Assembly: GCF_000176175.1 (NCBI RefSeq)
Contig: NZ_ACZP01000013.1
Location: 248,001-312,000 of the forward strand
Reading direction: 5' to 3'
Length of the DNA stretch: 64,000 bases
Source of the DNA: Vibrio furnissii CIP 102972
GTDB taxonomy: Bacteria; Pseudomonadota; Gammaproteobacteria; Enterobacterales; Vibrionaceae
Shown: positions 45,832 through 58,368 of the stretch, piece by piece
Layout of the letters: each line of letters begins with the position of its first letter
Position numbering within the stretch: position 1 is the stretch's first letter
The notes under the pieces: generated by a model
What the model was told of the DNA's origin: nothing
What the model saw: only the letters and a program-made list of their open reading frames with translations
Databases searched by the model: none
Translations under genes and position numbers: made by a program

Positions 45832-46905
45832 GTGAGCAACCAACAGAAAATTCTTTTTATCGACCGTGATGGCACCTTAATTGTTGAGCCGCCCGTCGAT
45901 TTTCAAGTTGACCGTTTAGACAAACTCAAACTTGAACCGTATGTGATTCCGAGTCTTTTGACGCTGCAGGATGCGGGCTACCGTTTGGTCATGGTGACCA
46001 ATCAAGACGGTTTGGGGACCGACAGCTACCCACAAGAAGACTTCGATGCGCCCCACAACATGATGATGGAGATTTTCGAATCTCAGGGCGTGAAATTTGA
46101 TGACGTGCTGATCTGCCCACACTTTGAAAAAGACAACTGTTCATGCCGCAAACCTAAATTGGGCATGGTGAAAGCGTATCTGCAAGGCGGCAAAGTCGAT
46201 TTCAAACACTCCGTGGTGATTGGCGATCGCATGACCGATCTGCAACTGGCCGAAAATATGGCGATTCGCGGCATTCAATATCATCCGCAAACCATGGGCT
46301 GGCGCGAGATTGTGAAAGATCTGACCGTCAAAGCGCGCACAGCAGAAGTAGTTCGTAAAACCAAAGAGACCGATATTCTGGTCGCGGTGAATTTGGATGA
46401 AACTGGTGGCAATCAAATCGAGACAGGTTTGGGCTTCTTTGACCACATGCTGGATCAAATCGCAACCCATGGCGGTTTCCAACTCAAACTGAAAGTCGTG
46501 GGCGATTTGCACATCGACGACCACCACACGGTAGAAGATACCGCATTGGCGCTGGGTCAAGCTCTGAAAGAAGCACTGGGTGACAAACGCGGCATCGGTC
46601 GCTTTGGCTTCACCCTGCCAATGGATGAATGTTTGGCGCAATGCGCGCTGGACTTATCGGGTCGCCCGTATCTGAAGTTCGACGCAGATTTCAGCCGCCC
46701 GCAAGTTGGCGATCTGTCGACGGAAATGGTGTATCACTTCTTCCGCTCTTTAACCGACACGCTGGCATGTACGCTGCACCTGTCGTCAGCGGGCGAGAAC
46801 GATCACCACATCATCGAAAGCTTGTTTAAAGCCTTTGGCCGCACGCTGCGCCAAGCCATTCAGGTGCAGGGCAATGAACTGCCGAGCAGTAAAGGGGTGC
46901 TGTAA
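45832..46905 (+). CDS. hisB: Imidazoleglycerol-phosphate dehydratase / histidinol-phosphatase (bifunctional)
   Basis: A 357-residue fusion. Residues 1-165 form a HAD-type histidinol-phosphatase with nucleophile motif FIDRDGTL and zinc loop [14 protein letters not shown]; the remainder is the dehydratase with [25 protein letters not shown] and [14 protein letters not shown] start after AAAAGGA. The last base overlaps the hisH start. Confidence 0.97.
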   Translation: MSNQQKILFIDRDGTLIVEPPVDFQVDRLDKLKLEPYVIPSLLTLQDAGYRLVMVTNQDGLGTDSYPQEDFDAPHNMMMEIFESQGVKFDDVLICPHFEKDNCSCRKPKLGMVKAYLQGGKVDFKHSVVIGDRMTDLQLAENMAIRGIQYHPQTMGWREIVKDLTVKARTAEVVRKTKETDILVAVNLDETGGNQIETGLGFFDHMLDQIATHGGFQLKLKVVGDLHIDDHHTVEDTALALGQALKEALGDKRGIGRFGFTLPMDECLAQCALDLSGRPYLKFDADFSRPQVGDLSTEMVYHFFRSLTDTLACTLHLSSAGENDHHIIESLFKAFGRTLRQAIQVQGNELPSSKGVL

Positions 46906-47516
46906 TGAACCAGAAAGTTGTCATTATTGATACCGGTTGTGCCAATGTCTCTTCAGTGAAGTTTGCCATTGAACGTTTGGGCTACGACGTGTCGATTTCG
47001 AAAGACCCAGAAGTGGTACTCGCGGCAGACAAACTGTTCCTTCCCGGCGTCGGTACGGCCAGCGAAGCGATGAAAAACCTTGAGCAGCGCAACCTGATTG
47101 AGCTGGTCAAGAAAGTTGAAAAACCGATGCTGGGGATTTGTCTTGGCATGCAGCTGATGGGCAAACTGTCGGAAGAAAAAGGCCAGAAAGCCGATGAGAT
47201 TGTCGACTGTCTTGGTCTTGTCAGTGGCGAAGTACGTCTGATGCAAACCGGTGACTTGCCGCTGCCGCACATGGGGTGGAATACCGTGTCGGCCAACGCT
47301 GGCAATCCGCTGTTCAAAGGCATCGAAGAGGGAGAGTATTTTTACTTTGTTCACAGCTTTGCCATGCCGGTTGGCGATTACACCATTGCGCAATGTGAAT
47401 ACGGTCAGCCCTTCAGCGCTGCGATTCAAAACGGCAACTACTACGGTGTGCAGTTTCACCCAGAGCGCTCTTCAAAAGCGGGCTCTCAACTGATTCGAAA
47501 CTTTTTGGAACTGTAA
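46905..47516 (+). CDS. hisH: Imidazole glycerol phosphate synthase, glutaminase subunit
   Basis: Class I glutamine amidotransferase that supplies ammonia to HisF. The nucleophile Cys sits in [13 protein letters not shown], and the His/Glu pair in VQFHPERS completes the triad. Length is 203 residues. Its ATG shares a base with the hisB stop. Confidence 0.96.
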   Translation: MNQKVVIIDTGCANVSSVKFAIERLGYDVSISKDPEVVLAADKLFLPGVGTASEAMKNLEQRNLIELVKKVEKPMLGICLGMQLMGKLSEEKGQKADEIVDCLGLVSGEVRLMQTGDLPLPHMGWNTVSANAGNPLFKGIEEGEYFYFVHSFAMPVGDYTIAQCEYGQPFSAAIQNGNYYGVQFHPERSSKAGSQLIRNFLEL

Positions 47517-47525
47517 GGATTGGCA

Positions 47526-47546
47526 CCTGGCGACCTTGTCGTCAGG
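47526..47546 (+). repeat. Intercistronic hairpin between hisH and hisA
   Basis: CCTGGCGA and TCGTCAGG form eight pairs with one G-U around CCTTG. The hisA ribosome site ATAAGGA follows. It parallels the hairpin before hisB. Confidence 0.6.
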
Positions 47547-47555
47547 CCGGCATAA

Positions 47556-49053
<1,498 letters not shown>

Positions 49054-49057
<4 letters not shown>

Positions 49058-49683
49058 GCCAAGCAGTAATGACAGCGCTCTCAGACCGCATTAATTGGGA
49101 CAAGGTCGATGGTCTGGTACCGGCGATCGTTCAAGATTTCTCATCCAGCCAAGTGTTGATGATGGGCTACATGAACCAAGATGCGCTGGCGAAAACGATA
49201 GCAACCAATCAAGTGACGTTTTTCTCGCGCACCAAACAGCGCCTTTGGACCAAAGGCGAGACATCGGGCAATGTGCTTGAACTGAAAAACATCGCGCTTG
49301 ATTGCGACCAAGATACGTTGCTGGTCAAAGTGAATCCAATTGGCCCAACGTGCCACACGGGGACAACGACGTGCTGGGATGGTGACGCACAAGAGGAGTC
49401 GCAAATGGTGTGGCTTCATCAACTTGAGCAGCTACTGGCTGCCCGCAAGAGTGCCGACCCAGAATCCTCTTACACCGCTAGCCTTTATGCGCGTGGCACC
49501 AAACGCATTTCGCAGAAAGTGGGCGAAGAAGGCGTTGAAGTCGCGCTTGCGGCGACGTCGGGCGATAAGGCGGAGTTGATTTGCGAATCGGCGGATTTGA
49601 TCTATCACCTGTTGGTTTTACTACAAGACCAAGGGTTATCGATGAGCGATGTGATTGATAAGCTCAAAGAACGTCACAAGTAA
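49054..49683 (+). CDS. hisI: Phosphoribosyl-AMP cyclohydrolase / phosphoribosyl-ATP pyrophosphatase (bifunctional)
   Basis: HisIE fusion of 209 residues. The N-terminal cyclohydrolase has [18 protein letters not shown] and the zinc motif [11 protein letters not shown] ... CHTGTTTCW; the C-terminal pyrophosphatase has [18 protein letters not shown] and [17 protein letters not shown] overlap with hisF; last gene of the operon, with a terminator directly after. Confidence 0.96.
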
Positions 49684-49687
49684 ACAC

Positions 49688-49718
49688 AAAAAAACGCCCC
49701 GAATTGGGGCGTTTTTTA
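49688..49718. terminator. Bidirectional terminator after the his operon
   Basis: AAAAAAACGCCCC and GGGGCGTTTTTT form a strong stem around GAATT with A- and T-runs; it lies between hisI and the convergent rluE. Confidence 0.92.
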
Positions 49719-49732
49719 TGAGACGTCGGACA

Positions 49733-50425
49733 TTAAATCTCAATGTGTTTCCATTCTCCGGGCTGTAGATCGCCCAAAACAATGTCACCCATTGAATAAC
49801 GAATCAGACGCAGGGTCGGGAAGCCGATATTGGCCGTCATACGGCGTACTTGGCGGTTGCGCCCTTCGATAATGGTAATGGCGAGCCAGGTGGTCGGAAT
49901 AGCGGCGCGAAAGCGCACCGGTGGATGACGTTCCCACACCTCGGGTTCCGGCATGATTTCAACGATGGCAGGTAATGTTGGGCCGTCTTTCAATTCCACC
50001 CCGTTTCTGAGCTTGTCGAGATCGGCTTCCTGAGGCGCGCCTTCCACTTGCACCCAATAGGTTTTGGGTGATTTGGACTGCGGCTGGGTCAGCTTGGCTT
50101 GCAGAATGCCATCGTTGGTCAACACCATCAGGCCTTCACTGTCGCGATCGAGGCGGCCGGCGGCATACACCTCTTTGACTGGAATGAAGTCGGCCAGCGT
50201 TTTACGTCCATCCCCGTCGGTAAACTGACTCAGCGTGTCGAAGGGCTTGTTAAAAATCACCACTTGACGTTCTTGAGGTGACACTCTCGGTTTGTCAGTC
50301 CGTGAACGCGACGCGGATGTAGGCTGAGTTGAGTGTGCAGAACTTGGGCGTTTTGCCCGTTTAAAATGAGGTTTGCCTGCTGGACGAGGAGAAGAGGATG
50401 CAGCTCGCGGTGAGCGGGATGACAT
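49733..50425 (-). CDS. rluE: 23S rRNA pseudouridine(2457) synthase
   Basis: RsuA/RluE-family enzyme modifying U2457 of 23S rRNA. The catalytic Asp is in [19 protein letters not shown] (as [17 protein letters not shown]) and the motif [21 protein letters not shown] (as [17 protein letters not shown]) is near the end. Residues 1-45 are a Ser/Pro/Arg/Lys-rich tail before [13 protein letters not shown], longer than in E. coli. Start at 50425; the upstream open frame lacks a ribosome site. Divergent from icd, as in E. coli. Confidence 0.9.
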   Translation of the reverse strand: MSSRSPRAASSSPRPAGKPHFKRAKRPSSAHSTQPTSASRSRTDKPRVSPQERQVVIFNKPFDTLSQFTDGDGRKTLADFIPVKEVYAAGRLDRDSEGLMVLTNDGILQAKLTQPQSKSPKTYWVQVEGAPQEADLDKLRNGVELKDGPTLPAIVEIMPEPEVWERHPPVRFRAAIPTTWLAITIIEGRNRQVRRMTANIGFPTLRLIRYSMGDIVLGDLQPGEWKHIEI

Positions 50426-52962
<2,537 letters not shown>

Positions 52963-52994
52963 GTCTCGTTTCTCGTCGACTCGAGCGAGCAATA

Positions 52995-53023
52995 AAAACG
53001 GCCCTGAGATGGGCCGTTTTTTT
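52995..53023 (+). terminator. Terminator after icd
   Basis: AAACGGCCC and GGGCCGTTT around TGAGAT, followed by T-run. Confidence 0.9.
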
Positions 53024-53116
53024 ATGTCAGTTTTTGCGCAAAGGAGAGGGCGCGGAAGCGCGTGTTTTCGGCGCTATTTCATCTTCATCATCTTCATTAC
53101 CCTCATCGTCTCCATC

Positions 53117-53683
53117 TTAGTTTTCATCGGCGGATTGCGGCGCTGGGGTTGAATCGCAATACCCGATGACTTTATTAAGCCATTCGAGGGTCATCTCTTC
53201 GCGCATAATAGCGTTTTCCAGAATGATGAAGTCACCAAATCGATCGCTGTCGAGAGCCGGAACATCCGGGTATTGCTCCAAGGTTTTTTTCAACGCATTG
53301 AGGCGCTTGGTGTGTTGCATCTTTTGGCTTTCGAGCAATTTAACGCGGCTAGTCAAATCGATGTTATTGGAAAAATACATCCGGACGCGAAACACATCCT
53401 TCGCGGTTTTCCCCATCATTTCATCTTTGTGTAACCAGCGAATGAGCTGATCCCGACCTTCTTCAGTAATGGTGTAGGACTTTTTCTCTAAAATATCGCC
53501 GCTGATCTCAATATCAAACGTCACCAATTTTTCCTGATGCAGCTTCTTCAGCTCGGTATAAATCTGGCTGTGGTTGGCGTGCCAAAACTCCGCTAATTCG
53601 TAATTGAACTCTTTTGCGATGTCATATCCGGTCATCGAATGACGGTTTAATAACCCCAGAATGGCATATTTGAGTAGTCTCAT
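53117..53683 (-). CDS. PadR-family transcriptional regulator
   Basis: A 188-residue PadR protein: winged helix in residues 1-85 (MRLLKYAILGLLNRHSMTGYDI at the start, as LKYAILGLLNRHSMTGYDI, FWHANHSQIYTELKKL, KKSYTITEEGRDQLIRWL) and a C-terminal helical dimerisation part. I use ATG 53683; a TTG at 53704 is in frame. It is divergent from the MFS gene and a matching operator lies between them, so it probably represses that operon until a ligand binds. The frame stays open for 29 codons past the TAA with a strongly acidic composition, hinting that the stop arose recently. Confidence 0.88.
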   Translation of the reverse strand: MRLLKYAILGLLNRHSMTGYDIAKEFNYELAEFWHANHSQIYTELKKLHQEKLVTFDIEISGDILEKKSYTITEEGRDQLIRWLHKDEMMGKTAKDVFRVRMYFSNNIDLTSRVKLLESQKMQHTKRLNALKKTLEQYPDVPALDSDRFGDFIILENAIMREEMTLEWLNKVIGYCDSTPAPQSADEN

Positions 53684-53777
53684 TCGTACGTTCTCGTCGA
53701 TCAATTTTCATCAAATCATATCAAAGCGCCCAAAATCGAACAATAAACCTGATTTCGAACAAAGAATGAGTCAATAC

Positions 53778-53801
53778 AAACATGTCAATATTTACATGTT
53801 T
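53778..53801. promoter_or_regulatory. PadR-type operator
   Basis: AAACATGT and ACATGTTT are perfect eight-base inverted arms around eight bases, giving ATGT-N8-ACAT, the consensus known for PadR repressors. It lies in the 198-base region between the PadR and MFS start codons. Confidence 0.85.
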
Positions 53802-53840
53802 TCGAATAAATATGAATTTGAAGAGAGATTGGAGGGGTGA

Positions 53841-53885
53841 ATGAACATGTACCGAGGCGACAGGATTCAGGGGAAGGCGTTATGA
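53841..53885 (+). CDS. Upstream mini-ORF coupled to the MFS gene
   Basis: ATG at 53841 follows GGAGGGG and opens a 14-codon frame (MNMYRGDRIQGKAL) whose TGA overlaps the ATG of the MFS gene as ATGA. The ribosome site is the strongest in the area, so the small frame is probably translated and couples to the transporter. No His- or Trp-type codon run is seen that would suggest attenuation. Confidence 0.5.
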   Translation: MNMYRGDRIQGKAL

Positions 53886-55156
53886 CCGAAGCCTATACTC
53901 AAAAACGTTGGGCTATTTTAGTGGCCTGCTGTTTTATTAATTTATGCGTTGGATCGATGTACGCATGGAGCGTGTTTTCAACGCCCATGGCGCAATACTT
54001 GGGGGCGCTCAATGGCATCACGTTAACCGGGACAGACTTAGCCATTGTGTTTATTGTGTGTAACTCTGTCGGCCCCATTACCATGATTTCTGGCGGCAAA
54101 ATTAACGACACATTTGGCCCGAAACTGGTGATTTTCATCGGTGGGTTGTTGTTTGGCGGCGGCATGTTCCTATCGGGTTATGCCACACAACTCAATCATT
54201 TGGTGTGGAGTTATGGCATTGTCACCGGGTTAGGACTCGGCATGGTGTACGGGGCAACCATCAGCACCAGCATCAAATTCTTCCCTGATCATCGTGGTCT
54301 TGTGGGCGGTTTAACCACCGCGTTGTTTGGCGTCAGTTCCGTCATCATTCCACCCATTGCCGCGGTCATCATTTCTTCGTTCGGCGTCATTGCCGCATTC
54401 AAAATCATTGGTGCCGTATTTACGGTGATTGTCTGCGCCAGCGGGTTAGTGATCACCAAATGTCCCGATGGATTCAAACCGGCGGGTTGGGCGCCAAAAC
54501 ACACAGCGAGTGCCCCTGCGATTGTCAACAAAGATTGGAAAGAGATGCTGGCCTCGCCAACTTTCTACGTGCTGATCTGCTTATTGATGTCTGGCGCAGT
54601 TGCCGGATTGATGTGCATACCGCTGGCTTACCCCATGGCACAAAACATGATTGGGATGGATGTTGCAGCCGCGACTGGCGCGGTCTCGACCTTGGCGTTT
54701 TTCAACGTGTCTGGTCGCGTGCTGGCTGGCGTGTTGTCTGACCGCATTGGCCGACTCAATACCTTAGCGTTGACCTGTTTACTCTCCATCATTGGCCTGT
54801 ATCTGCTGTACATCGCCGGCCAAGGTGATGTGACAGAGTTCTACATCGGATTATCGATCGTGGGAATCTGTTTTGGCTCTTTTATGGGCGTTTTCCCTGG
54901 CCTGACTGCCGATCAATTTGGGCCCAAAAACAACAGCGTGAACTTTGGGATTATGTTTACCGGGTTTGCTGTCGCAGGTTTCTGTGGCCCAACCATTATG
55001 CGTAGCGTCTTTAACGCCACCCGCAGCTTTGACCACGCCTTCTTAATTGGTATCGCATTTAGTGTTCTTGGTCTGATTCTATCTTTCGTGTTTCGCATGG
55101 TGAACCAAGCTTCAAATCAAAAGCTTACTGTGCAAGCGCATCCAAAAAATTTGTAA
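53882..55156 (+). CDS. MFS transporter, oxalate/formate antiporter (OFA) family
   Basis: A 424-residue protein with twelve transmembrane segments; the N terminus QKRWAILVACCFINLCVGSMYAWSVFS (as RWAILVACCFINLCVGSMYA) is typical of OFA/OxlT-like carriers of organic anions. ATG 53882 follows GGGGAAGG and overlaps the small upstream ORF; a GTG at 53837 in frame abuts a ribosome site and is unlikely. Paired with an enoate reductase and PadR, it probably imports or exchanges an unsaturated carboxylate; the substrate is not known. Confidence 0.85.
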   Translation: MTEAYTQKRWAILVACCFINLCVGSMYAWSVFSTPMAQYLGALNGITLTGTDLAIVFIVCNSVGPITMISGGKINDTFGPKLVIFIGGLLFGGGMFLSGYATQLNHLVWSYGIVTGLGLGMVYGATISTSIKFFPDHRGLVGGLTTALFGVSSVIIPPIAAVIISSFGVIAAFKIIGAVFTVIVCASGLVITKCPDGFKPAGWAPKHTASAPAIVNKDWKEMLASPTFYVLICLLMSGAVAGLMCIPLAYPMAQNMIGMDVAAATGAVSTLAFFNVSGRVLAGVLSDRIGRLNTLALTCLLSIIGLYLLYIAGQGDVTEFYIGLSIVGICFGSFMGVFPGLTADQFGPKNNSVNFGIMFTGFAVAGFCGPTIMRSVFNATRSFDHAFLIGIAFSVLGLILSFVFRMVNQASNQKLTVQAHPKNL

Positions 55157-55169
55157 CGGGCATATCGCT

Positions 55170-57116
55170 ATGAAAAGAAAATTTCCACACCTCAGCAAAC
55201 CCATCAAAATTGGTAACGTGTACTTTAGAAACCGCATGTTTGGTGCGCCAATGGGCGGCACCGACATCACTGCAGATTGCACCATTGGCCCGGCATCAAC
55301 CAAGTTTTATGAAAACCGAGCCAAAGGTGGCGTGTCGAGTGTCACCGTGAGTGAATTGGTGGTTCACCCAGAGACCGAAGGCTCGCACATGTACCACCTA
55401 GATTTACAAACACCGGGATCGCTTGCCAGCTTTACATACACAGCGGATGCGATTCGTCGCCATGGCGCGATTGCCAGCGTGGAGCTGTCTCACTCCGGCC
55501 AATACGCAGGGACGTACCTCACCGACAAGAGCAAAAAAGAAGGCTTGTGCCAATGGGGGCCAAGTAACACCACACGTCCTGATGGTCGTGAAGTGCGAGA
55601 GCTGACACAAGCGCTGATTGACGACATCGTTGCGGCCTACGGCGAAAAAGCTGCGCTCGCCAAACGCGCAGGTTTTGAAATGGTGATGGTGCATGGTGGC
55701 CATGGTTGGTTGATCAACCAGTTCCTGTCGCCTTACTTTAACAAACGTACCGACAAATACGGCGGTAGCATCGAAAACCGCGTGCGTTTTGCACAAGAAG
55801 TGTTAGACAGCGTGCGTAAGGCGGTTGGTCCGGGTTTCCCTATTGAGTTTCGCTTAAGTGGTTCAGAGCTATTTGAGGGGGGCTACGACTTAGCGGAAGG
55901 GATCGAAATTGCCAAGCTGATTGAAAGTCGTATCGATTTGCTACACGTGTCTGCAGGCACGTATCAACGTGGCTTTGGCGTGACTCACCCATCCATGTTC
56001 TTGCCACACGGCAGCAACGTGTATCTGGCGGAAGCCATCAAACAACAGGTGTCTGTGCCTGTGGCAACAATTGGTGGTTTGAACGATCCAGCACAAATGG
56101 AAGAGATCATCGCTTCCGGCAAAGCGGATATCGTAGAAATGGCGCGAGCGCTGTTGGCGGACCCAGAATTGCCGAAGAAAGTGATCACTAACCAAGATGA
56201 CCGCATTGTGCGCTGTCTGCGTTGTTTCACTTGCATGGCCGAGCGCGCGCAAACCGCGACGCGTCGTTGTACCGTGAACCCAATTATCGGTCGTGAGTTG
56301 GATGGATTGGAAATTGTTCCAGCGGCAACGAAGAAAAAAGTGCTGGTGGTTGGTGGTGGTCCTGCGGGTCTGCAAGCCGCGCTAACCGCTGCGAAACGCG
56401 GTCATGACGTTATTTTGTGTGAAAAGGGCGATGAAGTGGGCGGCATCTTGATTGGTGAACAGGCCATTTCTTTCAAATACGAGATGTACCAGCTGGGTGT
56501 CACGTTGGGCAAACTGTGTGAAGACGCTGGCGTCGACATTCGTTTGAACACTATGGTGGATAAAGCCTATGCTGATGCGATTCAACCCGATCACATTATT
56601 CTGGCGGTCGGCTCCGCACCGTTTATGCCACCGATCAGTGGATTGAAAGAGAACGCTGTGTTGATTAATGACTACCATCATCACGTCAACGACATCAGTC
56701 ACGACGTGATCGTGCTCGGTGGTGGCTTGGCGGGGTGTGAAGCTGCAATTCACTTAGCGCGTGAACACAAAAACGTGACATTGATTGAAATGAACAGCGA
56801 GTTGTCACCTGATGCGAATATCCGTCATCGTCCGTTGTTGCTGGCTGAAATTGAAAAATCTGGCATTACTGTGTTGAAAAATCACAAAGCCGTTGAAGTG
56901 CGTGCTGATGGTGTGGTGTGTGAAAATGCGGATGGCGAAACCGTGCATATCGATGGGTCCAGCGTGATCTGCGCGCTAGGTCAGCGTTCTCGCCGTGCGA
57001 GTGTGGATGAATTGTGGGATTGCGCACCGCTGGTAGCGCAAGTGGGCGACTGCGTGAAAGTCTCGACCATTACTACCGCGATTTACCAAGGGCATCATGC
57101 TGCGTTAGATATTTAA
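55170..57116 (+). CDS. NADH:flavin oxidoreductase, enoate-reductase type
   Basis: A 648-residue multidomain flavoenzyme. Residues 1-360 are an old yellow enzyme TIM barrel with FMN site (GAPMGGTDIT, MVHGGHGWLINQFLSPYFNKR in part). Cysteines CLRCFTC and a later C in RRCTVNP bind a [4Fe-4S] cluster; the spacing CxxCxxC is tighter than the CxxCxxxC of FadH. Two Rossmann motifs, VLVVGGGPAGLQAAL and VIVLGGGLAGCEAAIHL, bind FAD and NAD(P)H. It resembles 2-enoate and 2,4-dienoyl-CoA reductases and BaiCD. It would reduce the C=C bond of whatever acid the MFS neighbour transports; substrate inferred only. Confidence 0.85.
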   Translation: MKRKFPHLSKPIKIGNVYFRNRMFGAPMGGTDITADCTIGPASTKFYENRAKGGVSSVTVSELVVHPETEGSHMYHLDLQTPGSLASFTYTADAIRRHGAIASVELSHSGQYAGTYLTDKSKKEGLCQWGPSNTTRPDGREVRELTQALIDDIVAAYGEKAALAKRAGFEMVMVHGGHGWLINQFLSPYFNKRTDKYGGSIENRVRFAQEVLDSVRKAVGPGFPIEFRLSGSELFEGGYDLAEGIEIAKLIESRIDLLHVSAGTYQRGFGVTHPSMFLPHGSNVYLAEAIKQQVSVPVATIGGLNDPAQMEEIIASGKADIVEMARALLADPELPKKVITNQDDRIVRCLRCFTCMAERAQTATRRCTVNPIIGRELDGLEIVPAATKKKVLVVGGGPAGLQAALTAAKRGHDVILCEKGDEVGGILIGEQAISFKYEMYQLGVTLGKLCEDAGVDIRLNTMVDKAYADAIQPDHIILAVGSAPFMPPISGLKENAVLINDYHHHVNDISHDVIVLGGGLAGCEAAIHLAREHKNVTLIEMNSELSPDANIRHRPLLLAEIEKSGITVLKNHKAVEVRADGVVCENADGETVHIDGSSVICALGQRSRRASVDELWDCAPLVAQVGDCVKVSTITTAIYQGHHAALDI

Positions 57117-57150
57117 CGCACGATCGCCTCGCGTTTCATTCAAAAACAAA

Positions 57151-57203
57151 GAGCCAACACCCAATTGACGAAAAGTGACCACTTGACGAATGGGGGTTGG
57201 CTC
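57151..57203. repeat. Large stem-loop after the enoate reductase gene
   Basis: GAGCCAAC and GTTGGCTC are eight-base arms, extended after one mismatch by CCCA/TGGG, with an inner AAGTG/CACTT hairpin. A T-run (CGTTTTTTATTT) follows about 25 bases later. It lies between convergent genes and may act as a transcription end. Confidence 0.55.
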
Positions 57204-57253
57204 ATGTTACTCCGGTACAAATACCGTTTTTTATTTACAACAATTGGCAGCGA

Positions 57254-57475
57254 TTATTTTGCTAATTGACCTTCAATCGGTACGACGCTGCTTGCGTGGT
57301 AGCCTTTCGGTCCTTGTTCAACCTCATACGACACTTGCTGACCCGCCTTCAACGTGCGGTAGCCATCCATTTTGATCGTTGAGTAGTGCGCAAAAATGTC
57401 TCCATCTTCACCTTCCGGACAAATAAACCCAAATCCTTTGGCGTTGTTGAACCATTTTACTGTACCTGTAGCCAT
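57254..57475 (-). CDS. cspD: Cold-shock domain protein CspD
   Basis: A 73-residue single-stranded nucleic acid-binding protein with RNP motifs KGFGFI and DIFAHY, the start MATGTVKWFNNAKGFGFICP. Its position head-to-head with clpS and clpA is the E. coli arrangement, where CspD is a replication inhibitor of stationary phase. ATG 57475 follows GAGGGA; the preceding in-frame ATG adds three residues. Confidence 0.92.
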   Translation of the reverse strand: MATGTVKWFNNAKGFGFICPEGEDGDIFAHYSTIKMDGYRTLKAGQQVSYEVEQGPKGYHASSVVPIEGQLAK

Positions 57476-57484
57476 GCTATACAT

Positions 57485-57965
57485 CCCTCATGCATTTATT
57501 TACTGATGTTGTTGAAGAAAACCCTCACTATTTTCCATCTTGGCGTTTTCTCAATCGTGAATAGCCATTCAGCCGCTGCCAAATTTTTAGTCACTAATTG
57601 ACCAATGTAGTCAATGATTGAACACAGTCAATAGGAAAAACGTATAAAGGTACGGAGTTTTATAAGTAAATCACTATTGTTGTCTCTCTAACTGACGTTC
57701 CCATCGTTTAATTGCAACTTCGTTAACTTTCGCGTTGCTATCGTCGCATTTTGATAAAGATGACATTTGCAAATAGCGATGCATATTGTGAATGGGTTTG
57801 CATAATGATGGCGGATTTTTAAACGTTCGCTTGTGTGATGAGCCTGGATAGCAATGTTTTATTTGCAGCGATACAATTGCTGCATTAGTCTCTTAGTAAG
57901 GGTTGTTTTTCACCTGAACTGACAGCATGTTAGGTTATGAAACCGTGCTGATAGAAGAGACTGAA
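57485..57965. other. Intergenic region cspD / clpS
   Basis: About 480 bases without a convincing gene. It is A/T-rich next to cspD (long 5' untranslated region possible, as for cold-shock genes) and must hold the cspD and clpSA promoters. No operator could be identified. Confidence 0.45.
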
Positions 57966-58010
57966 ATGTCTAATTTGTATGAGAAACAGTCTGAAACACG
58001 GCCGTCATGA
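57966..58010 (+). CDS. Upstream mini-ORF coupled to clpS
   Basis: ATG 57966 opens a 14-codon frame ([14 protein letters not shown]) whose TGA overlaps the clpS ATG as ATGA. A purine-rich GAAGAGA lies upstream of it, whereas nothing resembling a ribosome site lies before clpS itself, so translation of clpS probably depends on the small frame. Confidence 0.5.
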   Translation: MSNLYEKQSETRPS

Positions 58011-58327
58011 GTAGAAACTTTGAATGGGTGACTCCAGGCTCAGATTTACTGGAGCGAGAAGAAACAGCAATTAAGCCACCGGCGATGTATAACGTGGTGT
58101 TAAACAACGATGATTACACACCGATGGACTTTGTTATCGAAATCCTGGAGCGTTTTTTCTCGATGGATATAGAACGAGCGACTCAAGTGATGCTGAAGGT
58201 GCATTACGAAGGGAAAGCAATTTGTGGCACATTTACTGCAGAGGTTGCAGAGACGAAAGTCGCACAGGTGACAATGTACTCAAGGGAAAATGAGCATCCA
58301 CTTCTGTGTACCATGGAGCGAGCTTAA
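58007..58327 (+). CDS. clpS: ATP-dependent Clp protease adaptor ClpS
   Basis: Adaptor that hands proteins with N-terminal Leu, Phe, Tyr or Trp to ClpAP. A 106-residue protein; [20 protein letters not shown] contains the conserved [10 protein letters not shown] pocket region and [19 protein letters not shown] follows. Length equals E. coli ClpS. Its start overlaps the small ORF; clpA follows by 41 bases. Confidence 0.96.
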   Translation: MSRNFEWVTPGSDLLEREETAIKPPAMYNVVLNNDDYTPMDFVIEILERFFSMDIERATQVMLKVHYEGKAICGTFTAEVAETKVAQVTMYSRENEHPLLCTMERA

Positions 58328-58368
58328 TAACTTGCGACGACAATGTGGTTGTTCCTTAAGGAGGCCTT

